Assembly (NCBI RefSeq): GCF_019844075.1
Contig: NZ_CP081964.1
Span: 868,001 to 932,000, forward strand
Length of the DNA: 64,000 nucleotides
Origin: Curtobacterium sp. TC1
GTDB lineage: Bacteria > Actinomycetota > Actinomycetes > Actinomycetales > Microbacteriaceae
Direction of reading: 5' to 3'
The translations under genes were made by a program, and so were the position numbers. Numbering within the stretch: position 1 is the stretch's first letter; each line of letters begins with the position of its first letter. The notes under the pieces were generated by a model, which saw only the letters and a program-made list of their open reading frames with translations, did no database searches and was not told where the DNA came from. Shown here one piece after another: positions 42,743-51,734 of the stretch.

Positions 42743-43480
42743 ATGGCTGACAGCACCGCGCTCCCCAGCGCCCGGAACCACGGCCGACGCGCCGCGGACG
42801 ACACCGCTCGCCGTTCCCGGCGCCGCAACCGGGTCCTCGCGCTCGCGGCCGGTGGCGTCCTCGTCATCGGCGGAGCCGGGTACACGCTCGCGTCGTGGAC
42901 GGACACCGAGTGGGTGTTCGGCGGCGACGGGTCGGGCGGACCCGGCGTCGGCACGTCCGGGTTCCAGGTCGAGCAGAACGTGACGGCACCGTTCACCGCG
43001 GCGGGGTTCACCTCGGACGAGACGAACCCGGGGCAGGCCCTCCGGTTCACGGTCGATGCGCTGGCGCTCTCACCGGGCACGGCGACCTACGCACCCGTCG
43101 CCCTGCGCACCACCGCCGACTCGATCGCCGGGGACCTCGTGCTCCGGGCAGCGGTCCCGGCGGCGGGCGTCGCGGTCACCGACCCCGACGACGTCCTGTG
43201 GAACGCCCTGCAGGTCCGGGTCGCCGCGATCACGGACACCACCGCCGTGTGCGACGCCACCGCGTTCGACGTGCCCTGGACGAGCGTCGCGTCCGGGCCG
43301 CTCGGCACGGCTGCCGCGACGGTCGCGCGGCCCCTCGCCGCAGCCGGCGGGTCGACGCAGGTGTACTGCTTCGAGGTCTCGCTGCCGGAGTCACCGACGC
43401 TGCCCGCGGGCACCACGGTCGACGCGCTCCAGGGGCGGACGGTCGCGCCCGCGTGGCAGTTCGCCGCCGAGTCCGACTGA
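42743..43480 (+). CDS. SipW-dependent-type exported surface protein
   Basis: A 245-residue protein of the alternate-signal exported group. A long basic N-terminus precedes one hydrophobic helix (RVLALAAGGVLVIGGAGYTLA, broken near residue 42) followed by SWTDTEWV, the typical start of mature SipW-processed proteins such as TasA-like fibre subunits. The rest is a beta-rich domain with a conserved pair of Cys. AGGAGA precedes the ATG at 42743. The SipW-type peptidase gene follows directly, implying processing by it. Confidence 0.8.
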   Translation: MADSTALPSARNHGRRAADDTARRSRRRNRVLALAAGGVLVIGGAGYTLASWTDTEWVFGGDGSGGPGVGTSGFQVEQNVTAPFTAAGFTSDETNPGQALRFTVDALALSPGTATYAPVALRTTADSIAGDLVLRAAVPAAGVAVTDPDDVLWNALQVRVAAITDTTAVCDATAFDVPWTSVASGPLGTAAATVARPLAAAGGSTQVYCFEVSLPESPTLPAGTTVDALQGRTVAPAWQFAAESD

Positions 43481-43488
43481 GCGCGGCC

Positions 43489-44040
43489 GTGCGCGGATCC
43501 ACCGCGCCGACGTCCTCCGACGAGGGCACGGCGCCGCCCCGTCGTCCCGCCGACCGCGTGCGCACCGTCGTCCTGACGGTCGCCGGCGCGGTCGGGCTCA
43601 CGTGCGTGCTCGCCTGGGCGGCCGTGGCGGTCACCGGGCTGTCGTTCGTCGTCGTCACCACCGGGTCGATGGCCCCGACGATCCCCGCCGGCGGGCTCGC
43701 CATCACGCACCGCGTGCCCGCGGCCGAGGTCACCGACGGGGACGTCGTCACGGTGCCGCGCGCGGGGTCGAGCCTGCCGGTCACGCACCGGGTCGTGGCG
43801 GTGGACCGGGTCCCGAGCGACGCGGCCGCACGCTCGTTGACCCTGCGCGGCGACGACAACGCGTCCGACGACCGTGACCCGTACGTCGTCCGGCACGTCG
43901 GCCTCGTGCTGGCGCACGCTCCCGGCCTGGGATCGGCGCTCGTCGTGGTCACGAGCGCCCCGGCACGCGGGCTGGCGGTCGCGGTCGTCGGCGTGCTCGT
44001 CGCGTGGGCGTTCTGGCCGGCCCGTCGGGAGGACTCGTGA
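43489..44040 (+). CDS. SipW-type (ER-type) signal peptidase I
   Basis: A 183-residue membrane protease. Catalytic Ser60 is in TTGSMAPTIPAG and His100 in LPVTHRVV takes the place of the Lys of standard bacterial signal peptidases, as in SipW and eukaryotic Sec11. Helices flank the domain at both ends. The GTG at 43489 gives the usual length; a CTG at 43477 would overlap the preceding stop. It processes the exported proteins of its own operon by inference. Confidence 0.88.
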   Translation: MRGSTAPTSSDEGTAPPRRPADRVRTVVLTVAGAVGLTCVLAWAAVAVTGLSFVVVTTGSMAPTIPAGGLAITHRVPAAEVTDGDVVTVPRAGSSLPVTHRVVAVDRVPSDAAARSLTLRGDDNASDDRDPYVVRHVGLVLAHAPGLGSALVVVTSAPARGLAVAVVGVLVAWAFWPARREDS

Positions 44041-44762
44041 ACCGCGCCGTCGCCCTCGTCGCGGCCGTCGCCGCCGTGCTCGTCGGTGCGGCGGGCATCG
44101 GCACGACCGCGGTGGCGGTCGCGTCGACGGACTGGAGGCCCGTGGCCGAGACCGGCACGCCGGGCCGGTTGGTGCTGCACACCGGTCCGGAGCCCCTCGT
44201 GCTGCCCGGGGCGGGGGACCGCGGGGACGTCACGTGGCAGGTGCGGACCCGCGTCGACGAACCCGGTCCGGTCACCCTCGACCTGCAGCTCCTGGGACGG
44301 GGCGGCCTGCCGGGCGGTGCCGACGGGGTCCTCGTGTCGGTGGAGACGTGCGACCAGCCGTGGCGCGACCCGTCCGGTGACCCCGCGTGCGGCGGACAGG
44401 AGGCAGCGCTCGTCGACGCCGTCCCCGCCTCCGACTGGGCGGCGACCGCACCGTCCGTCCGTGTGCCCGACCCGGACGGCGTCGGCGAGGCGTACCTGCT
44501 CGTCCGGCTGACGCTCGGCGACGCCGCCACCACGGTGCCCCGGACCGCGGAGCTGGGAGTCGGCGTGACCGCCGGCGGCGACGACCCGGCCGTGTCGGGG
44601 CGCCCCGCTCGCGGCGACGGCGACGGCGACGAAGCCGGTGGTGTCGGTCCGGTCGTCCTCGCGATGACGGGCGGCGGGTTCGCGGGACCGGTGCTCGTCG
44701 CGGTTGCGGCCGTCCTCGCCGGCGTCGCACTCCGACTCCGACGTCCCCGGAGCCGGTCGTGA
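44037..44762 (+). CDS. LAXTG-anchored surface protein
   Basis: A 241-residue exported protein. An N-terminal signal (about 1-30) is followed by a beta-rich ectodomain with three Cys. At the C-terminus LAMTG (208-212) precedes a hydrophobic helix and the basic tail RLRRPRSRS, the layout recognised by class E sortases of high-GC actinobacteria. No sortase gene is in the window. GTGA overlaps link it to both neighbours. Confidence 0.78.
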   Translation: MNRAVALVAAVAAVLVGAAGIGTTAVAVASTDWRPVAETGTPGRLVLHTGPEPLVLPGAGDRGDVTWQVRTRVDEPGPVTLDLQLLGRGGLPGGADGVLVSVETCDQPWRDPSGDPACGGQEAALVDAVPASDWAATAPSVRVPDPDGVGEAYLLVRLTLGDAATTVPRTAELGVGVTAGGDDPAVSGRPARGDGDGDEAGGVGPVVLAMTGGGFAGPVLVAVAAVLAGVALRLRRPRSRS

Positions 44763-46606
44763 CCCGGCACCCCCTGCACCTGCGTCGCGGCCGGCTCGCG
44801 GTCGTCACGGGCATCGTCGCCGCGGCGGCACTCGTCACGCCCACAGCCGTCCCGAGCACCGCGTCGTGGACGGACCGTGCGTGGGCGAACGGGGCCGTCG
44901 GGACCTCGTCGTTCGACTGCGGAACCGACGCGGACTACACGTCGACGGCCTCGAGCCGGTTCCTGAGCGGGAGCATCGCCGGCGTCGACCTCGACGACGT
45001 CGCGACGGTGCGCGGGGTCGACGTCGCGAAGACCGGGGCGGCGCCGGCGTCCGTCGAGCCCGCCACCGCGCCCGAGCTCGGCACGGGCGGCCGCCCCTTC
45101 ACGCAGGCGTTCGGCAACCCGCTCGACGTCGGCCTGCTCGGGGACGTGGCGGGCATCGACCTCACCGGCCTCGGCCTCGGGCTGCCAGCAGGTTCGGCCG
45201 GCGCGGTGAACCAGGTCGCGACGGCGTCGGGCACGGGTGAGGCCGTGGCGGCGTCGGGCCTGGTCGCGGACTCCGGCGGCGTGCTCGTCACGCCGTCGAC
45301 CCCGTCCGGCGACCTCCCCGATCCGGCGTCCATCACGCTCAGCCGCGCGCTGCCGGGCATCGCGGACGTCACCGACGTCGGGCTCGACGTCGGCGCGGTC
45401 GGTGCGAGCGCACAGCTCGCCGGGTGCGACGCCATCAGCGACGAGGTGTGGGGCGGGGTCGTCCAGCGCACGCTCGCGACGAACCTGCGGGCCGCGGTCC
45501 AGCGGGCCGCCGCCGACAGCGGTCCCGCCGGACTCGAGCGGGACTACGGGATCGCGAGCCTGGACCTCCGTGTGGACAGCCCGCTCGTCGGCGCGCTGGT
45601 CACGGCGGTGGACGACACCGTGGTGCAGCTCGACGCCGCCGTCGACGCGCTCGGTGGGAAGGACGGGGTGCTCGCCCGGACGATCGAGCAGAGCGTGCTC
45701 GGCGTCCTCGGCGGGCTGACCGGCAGCCTCGGGCTCGGCACCATCGGCGGCACGGTCGAGATCACCGGGCCGGACCTGGCGGACGCGGTCGCGCCGCTGC
45801 TCGCCGAACCCGTGCAGGACGCCGGCGGGACGCTGTCGCTCGACCTGTCGAAGGGGTCCGTGCGGGTGGACCTCGCGCACCTGCTCGGTGACGACGCGCA
45901 CGGTCTCAACGACCTGCCGCCCAACCACGAGGTGGTGCTCGACACGGTCACCCTCGGCGCGCTGGCGGACCGGCTCGGGCAGGTGGTGGATGCCTGGGCC
46001 GCGGAGATCACGACGGCGCTGACGACCGCACTCGGGTCCCTGTACGTCCGGATCGCCCTCGCGGCCGACCTCAGCGCACCGCTCGCGCTCGGCATCCGTG
46101 TGAAGATCGCCACGCTGTCGATCGGCGTCGACACCGGCATCGCGGCGCTGATGTCGGGGCAGACGAAGCTCTCGGTCGGGGTCGCGCTGCTCGGACTCGA
46201 CCTGGGCGGACTGCTCGGCGTGGTCACCGGCCTCGCCACCTCGCTCGTGAACCCGTTGACCCAGGCGGTGGTGGGGACGCTCACGACCCGGTTGTTCGCG
46301 CTCGTGGGGACGCTCGGTACGACGCTCACGACGACGATCGGTGGTCCGGTCGTCCGGGCACTCGGGACGGTCCTCGCACGCCTGCCCGGGGTGCTCTCCC
46401 TCCGGGTCAACGTGCAGCAGGACCTCGACGCGGCTGCGCCCCCGGCCGGCCGCGCGACGACCGGGCGGTACACGCAGACCGCGCTCCGCCTGTCGATCGC
46501 GGATGCCCTGGTGCCGGGCGGGCTGGCCCGCATCGACCTGGCCAGTGCCGTGGTGGGGCCGAACTCGGTGTCGCTCCTCGGGGCCGTCCGCGCCCGAGAT
46601 AGGTAG
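44759..46606 (+). CDS. Choice-of-anchor G family surface protein
   Basis: A 615-residue exported protein. The signal segment ends near TASWTDRAWANGAVGTSSF, a SipW-type processing context. The long ectodomain is rich in Gly, Leu, Val and Thr, with repeated GLGL / LGGLLG stretches, typical of the actinobacterial choice-of-anchor G group. There is no LPXTG motif or C-terminal helix, so attachment may be non-covalent or by assembly with its neighbours. Function unknown; adhesion or fibre formation is plausible. Confidence 0.75.
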   Translation: MTRHPLHLRRGRLAVVTGIVAAAALVTPTAVPSTASWTDRAWANGAVGTSSFDCGTDADYTSTASSRFLSGSIAGVDLDDVATVRGVDVAKTGAAPASVEPATAPELGTGGRPFTQAFGNPLDVGLLGDVAGIDLTGLGLGLPAGSAGAVNQVATASGTGEAVAASGLVADSGGVLVTPSTPSGDLPDPASITLSRALPGIADVTDVGLDVGAVGASAQLAGCDAISDEVWGGVVQRTLATNLRAAVQRAAADSGPAGLERDYGIASLDLRVDSPLVGALVTAVDDTVVQLDAAVDALGGKDGVLARTIEQSVLGVLGGLTGSLGLGTIGGTVEITGPDLADAVAPLLAEPVQDAGGTLSLDLSKGSVRVDLAHLLGDDAHGLNDLPPNHEVVLDTVTLGALADRLGQVVDAWAAEITTALTTALGSLYVRIALAADLSAPLALGIRVKIATLSIGVDTGIAALMSGQTKLSVGVALLGLDLGGLLGVVTGLATSLVNPLTQAVVGTLTTRLFALVGTLGTTLTTTIGGPVVRALGTVLARLPGVLSLRVNVQQDLDAAAPPAGRATTGRYTQTALRLSIADALVPGGLARIDLASAVVGPNSVSLLGAVRARDR

Positions 46607-46618
46607 CATCGTTACCTA
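46600..46618. promoter_or_regulatory. Orphan palindrome TAGGTA-n7-TACCTA
   Basis: A 6-bp inverted repeat lies between convergent genes, overlapping the stop codon of the choice-of-anchor gene. It looks like a regulator site but no promoter is obvious beside it. Confidence 0.3.
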
Positions 46619-46673
46619 ACTGCGCATGGTGGACAATCGCCCGGACCGGGTGCTGACCGCCCGTACCCTGCCG

Positions 46674-47120
46674 TCAGGGGCTCGGGGCGCCGAGATCGAC
46701 GGCCGCGATGATGCGGTCGACGATCCGGACGAACCGGACCCTGTCCCGTTCCGAGAAGGAGGCCAACAGCTCGTGCAGGTGCTTGTTCGTGCCGTCCATG
46801 GCGACCGAGTAGTCGCGCCTGGCGGTCTCGGTCAGCTCGATGTGGCGACTCCGTCCGTCGGCCGGGTTCGGCACGCGACTGAGGTGCCCGCTCTGCTCGA
46901 GTCGGTCCACCATGCCGGTCACCGCCGGCCCGGTCAGGCCGAGGTGCTTCGCGAGGTCCTTGACGCGGACGGTCCGGTCGGCCTCTTCGGCACGGGACAC
47001 GAACTGCAGCACGGTCAGGTCGCTGCCCGAGACGCCGAGCTGGTCGCGCAGTCGCGCGCGCAGAGCGGACACCGCGGCTTCGAGGCGGGTCAGCGCCGCG
47101 ACGAGGTCGAGATCGCTCAC
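46674..47120 (-). CDS. MarR family transcriptional regulator
   Basis: A 148-residue winged-helix regulator with VKDLAKHLGLTGPAVTGMVDRL as recognition region (split near residue 65) and wing RVPNPADGRSRHIELTE. GTG start with AAGGGGG upstream. Divergent from an AraC gene; targets unknown. Confidence 0.9.
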   Translation of the reverse strand: MSDLDLVAALTRLEAAVSALRARLRDQLGVSGSDLTVLQFVSRAEEADRTVRVKDLAKHLGLTGPAVTGMVDRLEQSGHLSRVPNPADGRSRHIELTETARRDYSVAMDGTNKHLHELLASFSERDRVRFVRIVDRIIAAVDLGAPSP

Positions 47121-47157
47121 TGGAGCGCCCCCTTCGCACGGATCGGGTCCGCGCCAC

Positions 47158-47187
47158 GATACGCCGCACTCACCGGATCAGCGTATC
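47158..47187. promoter_or_regulatory. Inverted repeat between divergent marR and araC genes
   Basis: GATACGC (47158-47164) and GCGTATC (47181-47187) are separated by 16 bp in the 121-bp shared promoter region, a plausible operator for either regulator. Confidence 0.45.
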
Positions 47188-47241
47188 CACATAACGAGTC
47201 CCGCTGCCAGGTCCGGGTGGCGACTCCGGCGGCGGTGCGCC

Positions 47242-48225
47242 GTGGCTGACCTGTCCGAGGTGCCGCTCGCCAGCGGGCGTGCGAGCGAGTCGGTCCGCTT
47301 CGAGGTGTCCGGAACGGAGCCGGAGTCCGCGGCGCGCGACCTGGCCACGGTGCACGGCGCCGAGCAGTGGTCGGCCCAACGGACCGGCGACGAGTTCCTC
47401 TACCGCTACACCGCGGTCGGCGACACCGAGGTCAGCATCCGCCGGTCCCGGATGCGCGGGGTCCTGCGCGGTGCGATGCCGATCAGCACCGACTACATCG
47501 TCGCCTGGATGACCAGCGGCAGCGCCCACCTCGACGTCGGCGGGCAGCGGGTCGACCTGCGTCGGAACGTGCCGACGCTGCTGCCCTGCGACACCGCGTT
47601 CGTCTTCGCCGCCGAGGACCACGACCAGCGACTGGTACACCTCGACCGGGAGCTCGTGCACCGGTTCGCCGGCGACCGGCTCGGGCTGGGAGACCGACCG
47701 TTGCGGTTCGACCACACGCGCGAACCGGACAGTGCCGCGTTCGGTCGGTGGCAGGGTGCCCTCGTGTCGCTGTCCCGCGCGCTCCGGGTGGCCGGGCCGG
47801 ACTCGGACACCTGGTCCGAGGCGAAGGCGCTCGCGATCGCCGCGTTCCTCGAGACCTTCCCGCCGCAGCTCGACGACCTGCCGACGGAGCTGGCCCTGCC
47901 GCGGAACGCCCGACTGCGCGCCGCCGTCGAGTACGTGCACGCGCACGCGTCCGAGACGGTGACCATCGCCGACCTCGCCGCGGTGGCCGGTCTGAGCGTG
48001 CGGTCCGTGCAGGAGTCGTTCCGCCGGGTGTTCGACGTGTCGCCGCTGACGTACCTGCGGGATGTCCGCCTCGACCGCGTGCGCAGCGAGCTCGTCGAGC
48101 TCGACCCGCAGGCCGGGGTCATCGGCGACGTGGCCCGACGCTGGGGGTTCGCGCACCTCGGCCGGTTCTCGGCGTCGTACGCGGCACGCTTCGGCGAGTA
48201 CCCGAAGCAGACCCTGCGCCGCTGA
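47242..48225 (+). CDS. AraC family transcriptional regulator
   Basis: A 327-residue regulator. The N-terminal half is a cupin-like effector domain. The C-terminal AraC DNA-binding domain has two HTHs: VTIADLAAVAGLSVRSVQESF (split near residue 255) and GVIGDVARRWGFAHLGRFSAS, ending in the usual YAARFGEYPKQTLRR. The GTG at 47242 is chosen by length; the ribosome-binding site is weak. Effector and targets unknown. Confidence 0.88.
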   Translation: MADLSEVPLASGRASESVRFEVSGTEPESAARDLATVHGAEQWSAQRTGDEFLYRYTAVGDTEVSIRRSRMRGVLRGAMPISTDYIVAWMTSGSAHLDVGGQRVDLRRNVPTLLPCDTAFVFAAEDHDQRLVHLDRELVHRFAGDRLGLGDRPLRFDHTREPDSAAFGRWQGALVSLSRALRVAGPDSDTWSEAKALAIAAFLETFPPQLDDLPTELALPRNARLRAAVEYVHAHASETVTIADLAAVAGLSVRSVQESFRRVFDVSPLTYLRDVRLDRVRSELVELDPQAGVIGDVARRWGFAHLGRFSASYAARFGEYPKQTLRR

Positions 48226-48232
48226 CCCGGGG

Positions 48233-49264
48233 TCAGCCCCGCGGTGCCGGACCGGTGCTGGAGCGCACCCGCAGCGTGGTCGACAGGCGGACGTGGTCCG
48301 ACGCGGCCTCGCCACGGAGCATCGTGAGCAGCATGTCGACCGCGCGGGACCCGAGCTCGGCCAGCGGCTGTGACACGGTCGTGAGCGGCGGGGTCGTGAT
48401 CGAGGCCTGGGGGACGTCGTCGAACCCGACCACGGACAGGTCCTCGGGGATCCGCAGGTCGAGCTCCGCCGCGGCCCGCAGCACGCCGAACGCCGACGAG
48501 TCGTTCGCGGCGAACACCGCGGTCGGGCGGTCGTCCATCGCGAGCAGGTCGCGTGCGACGGCGGCTGACTGTTCTTCCTGGTAGTCGCCGTCGCGGACGA
48601 GCCGGTCGTCGATCGTCAGCCCGGCGGCGGTCAGGGCGGAGCGGTACCCGGCCTCGCGCAGCTGGGCGGAGGCCAGGTCGGCGCGACCCCGCAGGTGCGC
48701 GATCCGGGTGTGCCCGAGCGCGAGCAGGTGCTCGACGGCCTGCACCGCCCCGCCCTCGTTGTCGGCGTCGACGGTCGCGTGGCCCTCGGGGCCGGTGTGC
48801 GGGTCGATCGCGACGACGGGGATCGACGAACTCGACAGCGCCGTGGTCGGGGTGACGACGATGGCTCCGTCGATGAGGGTGCCGGACAGGCGGGACAAGG
48901 ACCGGCGTTCCCACCCGGGGCGGTCGGCGCCCGTCATCAGGCCGGCGTAGGCGAGCAGCTCGTAGCCGGTGCCGGTCGTCGCGCTCGAGATGCCGCGCAG
49001 GAGCTCGGTGGAGAACGGCTCGAACTCGGGCACCAGGATCCCGACGACCCCGGTGCGGGAGCTCCGGAGACTCCGGGCGACCAGGGACGTCTCGTAGCCG
49101 AGGTCCGCGACGACCTGCTGCACGCGGACCATGGTGGCCGCGGCGACCCCGTCACGGTGGTTGATGACCTTCGACACGGTGGGGATCGAGACCCCCGCGA
49201 CCCGTGCGACGTCGCCGATCGTCACCCGGCCGGCACCGGGACGCGCGCCGAGAGCCGAGTCCAT
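48233..49264 (-). CDS. LacI-family transcriptional regulator
   Basis: A 343-residue LacI repressor: HTH VTIGDVARVAGVSIPTVSKV (about 17-36) and a complete sugar-sensing domain with SVVGFDDVPQASITTPPLT. Divergent from the third sugar importer and GH3 gene, whose promoter carries symmetric AT-rich sites next to a TTGACA box. It most likely represses that operon until the imported oligosaccharide binds. Confidence 0.92.
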   Translation of the reverse strand: MDSALGARPGAGRVTIGDVARVAGVSIPTVSKVINHRDGVAAATMVRVQQVVADLGYETSLVARSLRSSRTGVVGILVPEFEPFSTELLRGISSATTGTGYELLAYAGLMTGADRPGWERRSLSRLSGTLIDGAIVVTPTTALSSSSIPVVAIDPHTGPEGHATVDADNEGGAVQAVEHLLALGHTRIAHLRGRADLASAQLREAGYRSALTAAGLTIDDRLVRDGDYQEEQSAAVARDLLAMDDRPTAVFAANDSSAFGVLRAAAELDLRIPEDLSVVGFDDVPQASITTPPLTTVSQPLAELGSRAVDMLLTMLRGEAASDHVRLSTTLRVRSSTGPAPRG

Positions 49265-49307
49265 GTGCTCACCGTACCGCTGAAGTGGGCGCCGAAACGG
49301 CCTAGAA

Positions 49308-49330
49308 AACGTTATCGATATCGATTGACA
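49308..49330 (+). promoter_or_regulatory. LacI-type operator and -35 box of importer/GH3 operon
   Basis: AACGTT (49308-49313) abuts the palindrome ATCGATATCGAT (49314-49325), which runs into a consensus TTGACA (49325-49330). An operator overlapping the -35 fits direct repression. The -10 (CACGCT region near 49349) is weak. Confidence 0.65.
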
Positions 49331-49410
49331 AGCGGCAGGAGCACCTGGCACGCTCTCCGCAGCGGCAGTGGATGTCGCTGCATGTCAACGACGACACGAG
49401 GAGTTCCACG

Positions 49411-50709
49411 ATGACGAGGAAGATCCGTGCCGCGGCAGCCATCGCGCTGATCGGGGCGACAGCACTGGTGGCCACCGGCTGCTCGGCAGGCGGCAACGCG
49501 GCCGACGACGGCACCGGCAAGGTCACGATGACCTTCTGGCACAACTCCACCACCGGACCGGGCAAGGCCTACTGGGCCTCGACGGTCAAGGCGTTCGAGG
49601 ACAAGTACCCGAACGTCACCATCACGACGCAGGCGATCCAGAACGAGGACCTGGACGGCAAGCTGCAGACCGCGCTCAACTCGGGCGACGGGCCGGACGT
49701 CTTCCTGCAGCGCGGTGGCGGCAAGATGGACGCGATGATCGCCGCCGGGCAGCTCATGGACATCTCCGACTCCATCAGCGCCGACGCGAAGAAGTCGATC
49801 AGCGCCGGGACCTTCGCGGGCTACGAGAAGGACGGCGCCACCTACGCCATGCCGGGCGCCGTGCTCCCCGAGGGCATCTGGTACTCGAAGGACCTGTTCA
49901 AGGCAGCCGGCATCGAGGGCACGCCCACGACCATGGACGAGCTGAACGACGCGATCACGAAGCTCAAGGCCAAGGACATCGACCCGGTCGCCGTCGGCGC
50001 GAAGGACGCCTGGCCCGCCGCGCACTGGTACTACAACTTCGCGCTGCGCGAGTGCAGCCAGAAGACGCTCGAGGGCGCGGCGAAGTCGTTGAAGTTCGAC
50101 AACGCCTGCTGGACGAAGGCCGGCGAGCAGCTCGAGGACTTCACCGCGACCAAGCCGTTCAACGACGGCTTCCTGACGACCGCCGCCCAGCAGGGCGCCG
50201 GCAGCTCCGCCGGTCTGCTGGCCAACCACAAGGCCGCCATGGAGCTCATGGGCGCATGGGACCCGGGCGTGATCAGCTCGCTCACCCCGGACGGCAAGCC
50301 GCTGGCCGACCTCGGCTGGTTCCCGTTCCCGACCATCGACGGTGGCAAGGGCGACCCGAAGTCGATGATGGGTGGCGTCGACGGCAACTCCTGCTCGGCG
50401 AAGGCCCCGAAGAAGGCCTGCACGGACTTCCTCAACTTCATCGTGCAGAAGGACAACCAGGAGGCCTACTACACGGCGTTCCAGGCCATCCCGGTCAACC
50501 AGGAAGCCCAGTCGGTCGTCGACGCGGACTACCTCAAGTCGGCCCTCGCCGCCTACCAGGAAGCCCCGTTCGTGTCGCAGTACCTGGACACCCTGTACGG
50601 CCAGAACGTCGGCAACGCGCTGAACACCAGCGTCGTCGACCTGCTCGCCGGCAAGGGCAGCGCGAAGGACATCGTGGAGACCACCAACCAGGCTGCGGCC
50701 AAGGGCTGA
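49411..50709 (+). CDS. Sugar ABC transporter substrate-binding lipoprotein
   Basis: A 432-residue CUT1 binding lipoprotein with lipobox Cys24 (VATGC). TMTFWHNSTTGPGKAYW opens the mature domain, and the ligand region includes WYYNFALRECSQ and MMGGVDGNSC. ATG at 49411 has GAGGAG 7 nt upstream. First gene of the importer/GH3 operon; an oligosaccharide such as cellobiose or a xylo-oligomer is likely given the GH3 enzyme. Confidence 0.93.
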   Translation: MTRKIRAAAAIALIGATALVATGCSAGGNAADDGTGKVTMTFWHNSTTGPGKAYWASTVKAFEDKYPNVTITTQAIQNEDLDGKLQTALNSGDGPDVFLQRGGGKMDAMIAAGQLMDISDSISADAKKSISAGTFAGYEKDGATYAMPGAVLPEGIWYSKDLFKAAGIEGTPTTMDELNDAITKLKAKDIDPVAVGAKDAWPAAHWYYNFALRECSQKTLEGAAKSLKFDNACWTKAGEQLEDFTATKPFNDGFLTTAAQQGAGSSAGLLANHKAAMELMGAWDPGVISSLTPDGKPLADLGWFPFPTIDGGKGDPKSMMGGVDGNSCSAKAPKKACTDFLNFIVQKDNQEAYYTAFQAIPVNQEAQSVVDADYLKSALAAYQEAPFVSQYLDTLYGQNVGNALNTSVVDLLAGKGSAKDIVETTNQAAAKG

Positions 50710-50711
50710 CC

Positions 50712-51734
50712 ATGACCCTCGACACCTCGCTCGGCACGACCCCGACCACCGGGTCGGACACGGCCGCGGGGACGTCCCCGGCGGGGAGTGGTACGCCGCT
50801 CCCCGCCGGACGGCGGTCCACGCGCTGCATCGCGGACTGGCGGAAGCGCGTCGAGATCGCGGTGCTCGCCGGCCCCGCGGTCATCGTCTTCGTCACCTTC
50901 GTGATCCTGCCCGTGGTGCTGGCCGCCTACTACGGGTTCTTCAAGTGGCAGGGCTACGGCCCGCCCACCGACTTCGTGGGGCTGCAGAACTACCTGATTA
51001 TCTTCCAGGACAAGGCGTTCCACGCGGTCCTGATGCACAACGGCTTCATCGTCGTGCTGTCGCTGGTGCTGCAGGGGCCGATCGCCATCGTGCTCGCGCT
51101 GCTGCTCAACCAGAAGATGCACGGTCGCGGACTCGTCCGGGTGCTCGTGTTCGTGCCGTACGTCATCTCCGAGGTGATCGTCGGCACCGGCTGGAGCCTG
51201 ATGCTGCAGTCGAACGGTGCGGTGAACGACCTGCTGCAGGGCATGGGCCTCGGCGGGCTGCGGGCGGACTGGCTGTCCAACCCGGACATCGCCATCTGGA
51301 CGCTGCTCGTCATCATCTCGTGGAAGTACATCGGCTTCGCGGTGATCCTGTTCCTGGCCGGCCTGCAGAGCATCCCCGAGGAGCTCTTCGAGGCGGCGGC
51401 CATCGACGGCGCCGGCTACTGGCAGATCCAGCGGCGGATCACCCTGCCGCTGCTCGGCCCGACGATCCGGATCTGGGCGTTCCTGTCGATCATCGGCTCA
51501 CTGCAGCTGTTCGACCTCGTCTACATCATCTGGGGCCAGTACATCTCGTCGACCGCCGGCACCTCGACGATGGCGACGTACATGGTCGCCAACGGCCGCA
51601 CGTCGGGCAACTTCGGGTTCGGCAGCGCCGTGGCCGTGGTCATGTTCGTGATCTCGCTCGCCGTCGCCCTGATCTACCAGCGCTTCGTGCTCCGCCGCGA
51701 CACCGCGGGTGCACTCACCGAGAGGAAGAACTGA
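50712..51734 (+). CDS. Sugar ABC transporter permease (MalF type)
   Basis: A 340-residue CUT1 permease with six helices and EAA loop (ELFEAAAIDGAGYWQIQRRI) after a low-complexity N-terminus of about 45 residues. Two nt separate it from the binding-protein stop. Confidence 0.93.
   Translation: MTLDTSLGTTPTTGSDTAAGTSPAGSGTPLPAGRRSTRCIADWRKRVEIAVLAGPAVIVFVTFVILPVVLAAYYGFFKWQGYGPPTDFVGLQNYLIIFQDKAFHAVLMHNGFIVVLSLVLQGPIAIVLALLLNQKMHGRGLVRVLVFVPYVISEVIVGTGWSLMLQSNGAVNDLLQGMGLGGLRADWLSNPDIAIWTLLVIISWKYIGFAVILFLAGLQSIPEELFEAAAIDGAGYWQIQRRITLPLLGPTIRIWAFLSIIGSLQLFDLVYIIWGQYISSTAGTSTMATYMVANGRTSGNFGFGSAVAVVMFVISLAVALIYQRFVLRRDTAGALTERKN

Noticed and set aside
46600..46618. DtxR/IdeR iron box
   Set aside because: TTAGGT and ACCTA are present on the minus strand, but the spacing is 2 bp too long for the 19-bp consensus and no iron gene is adjacent.
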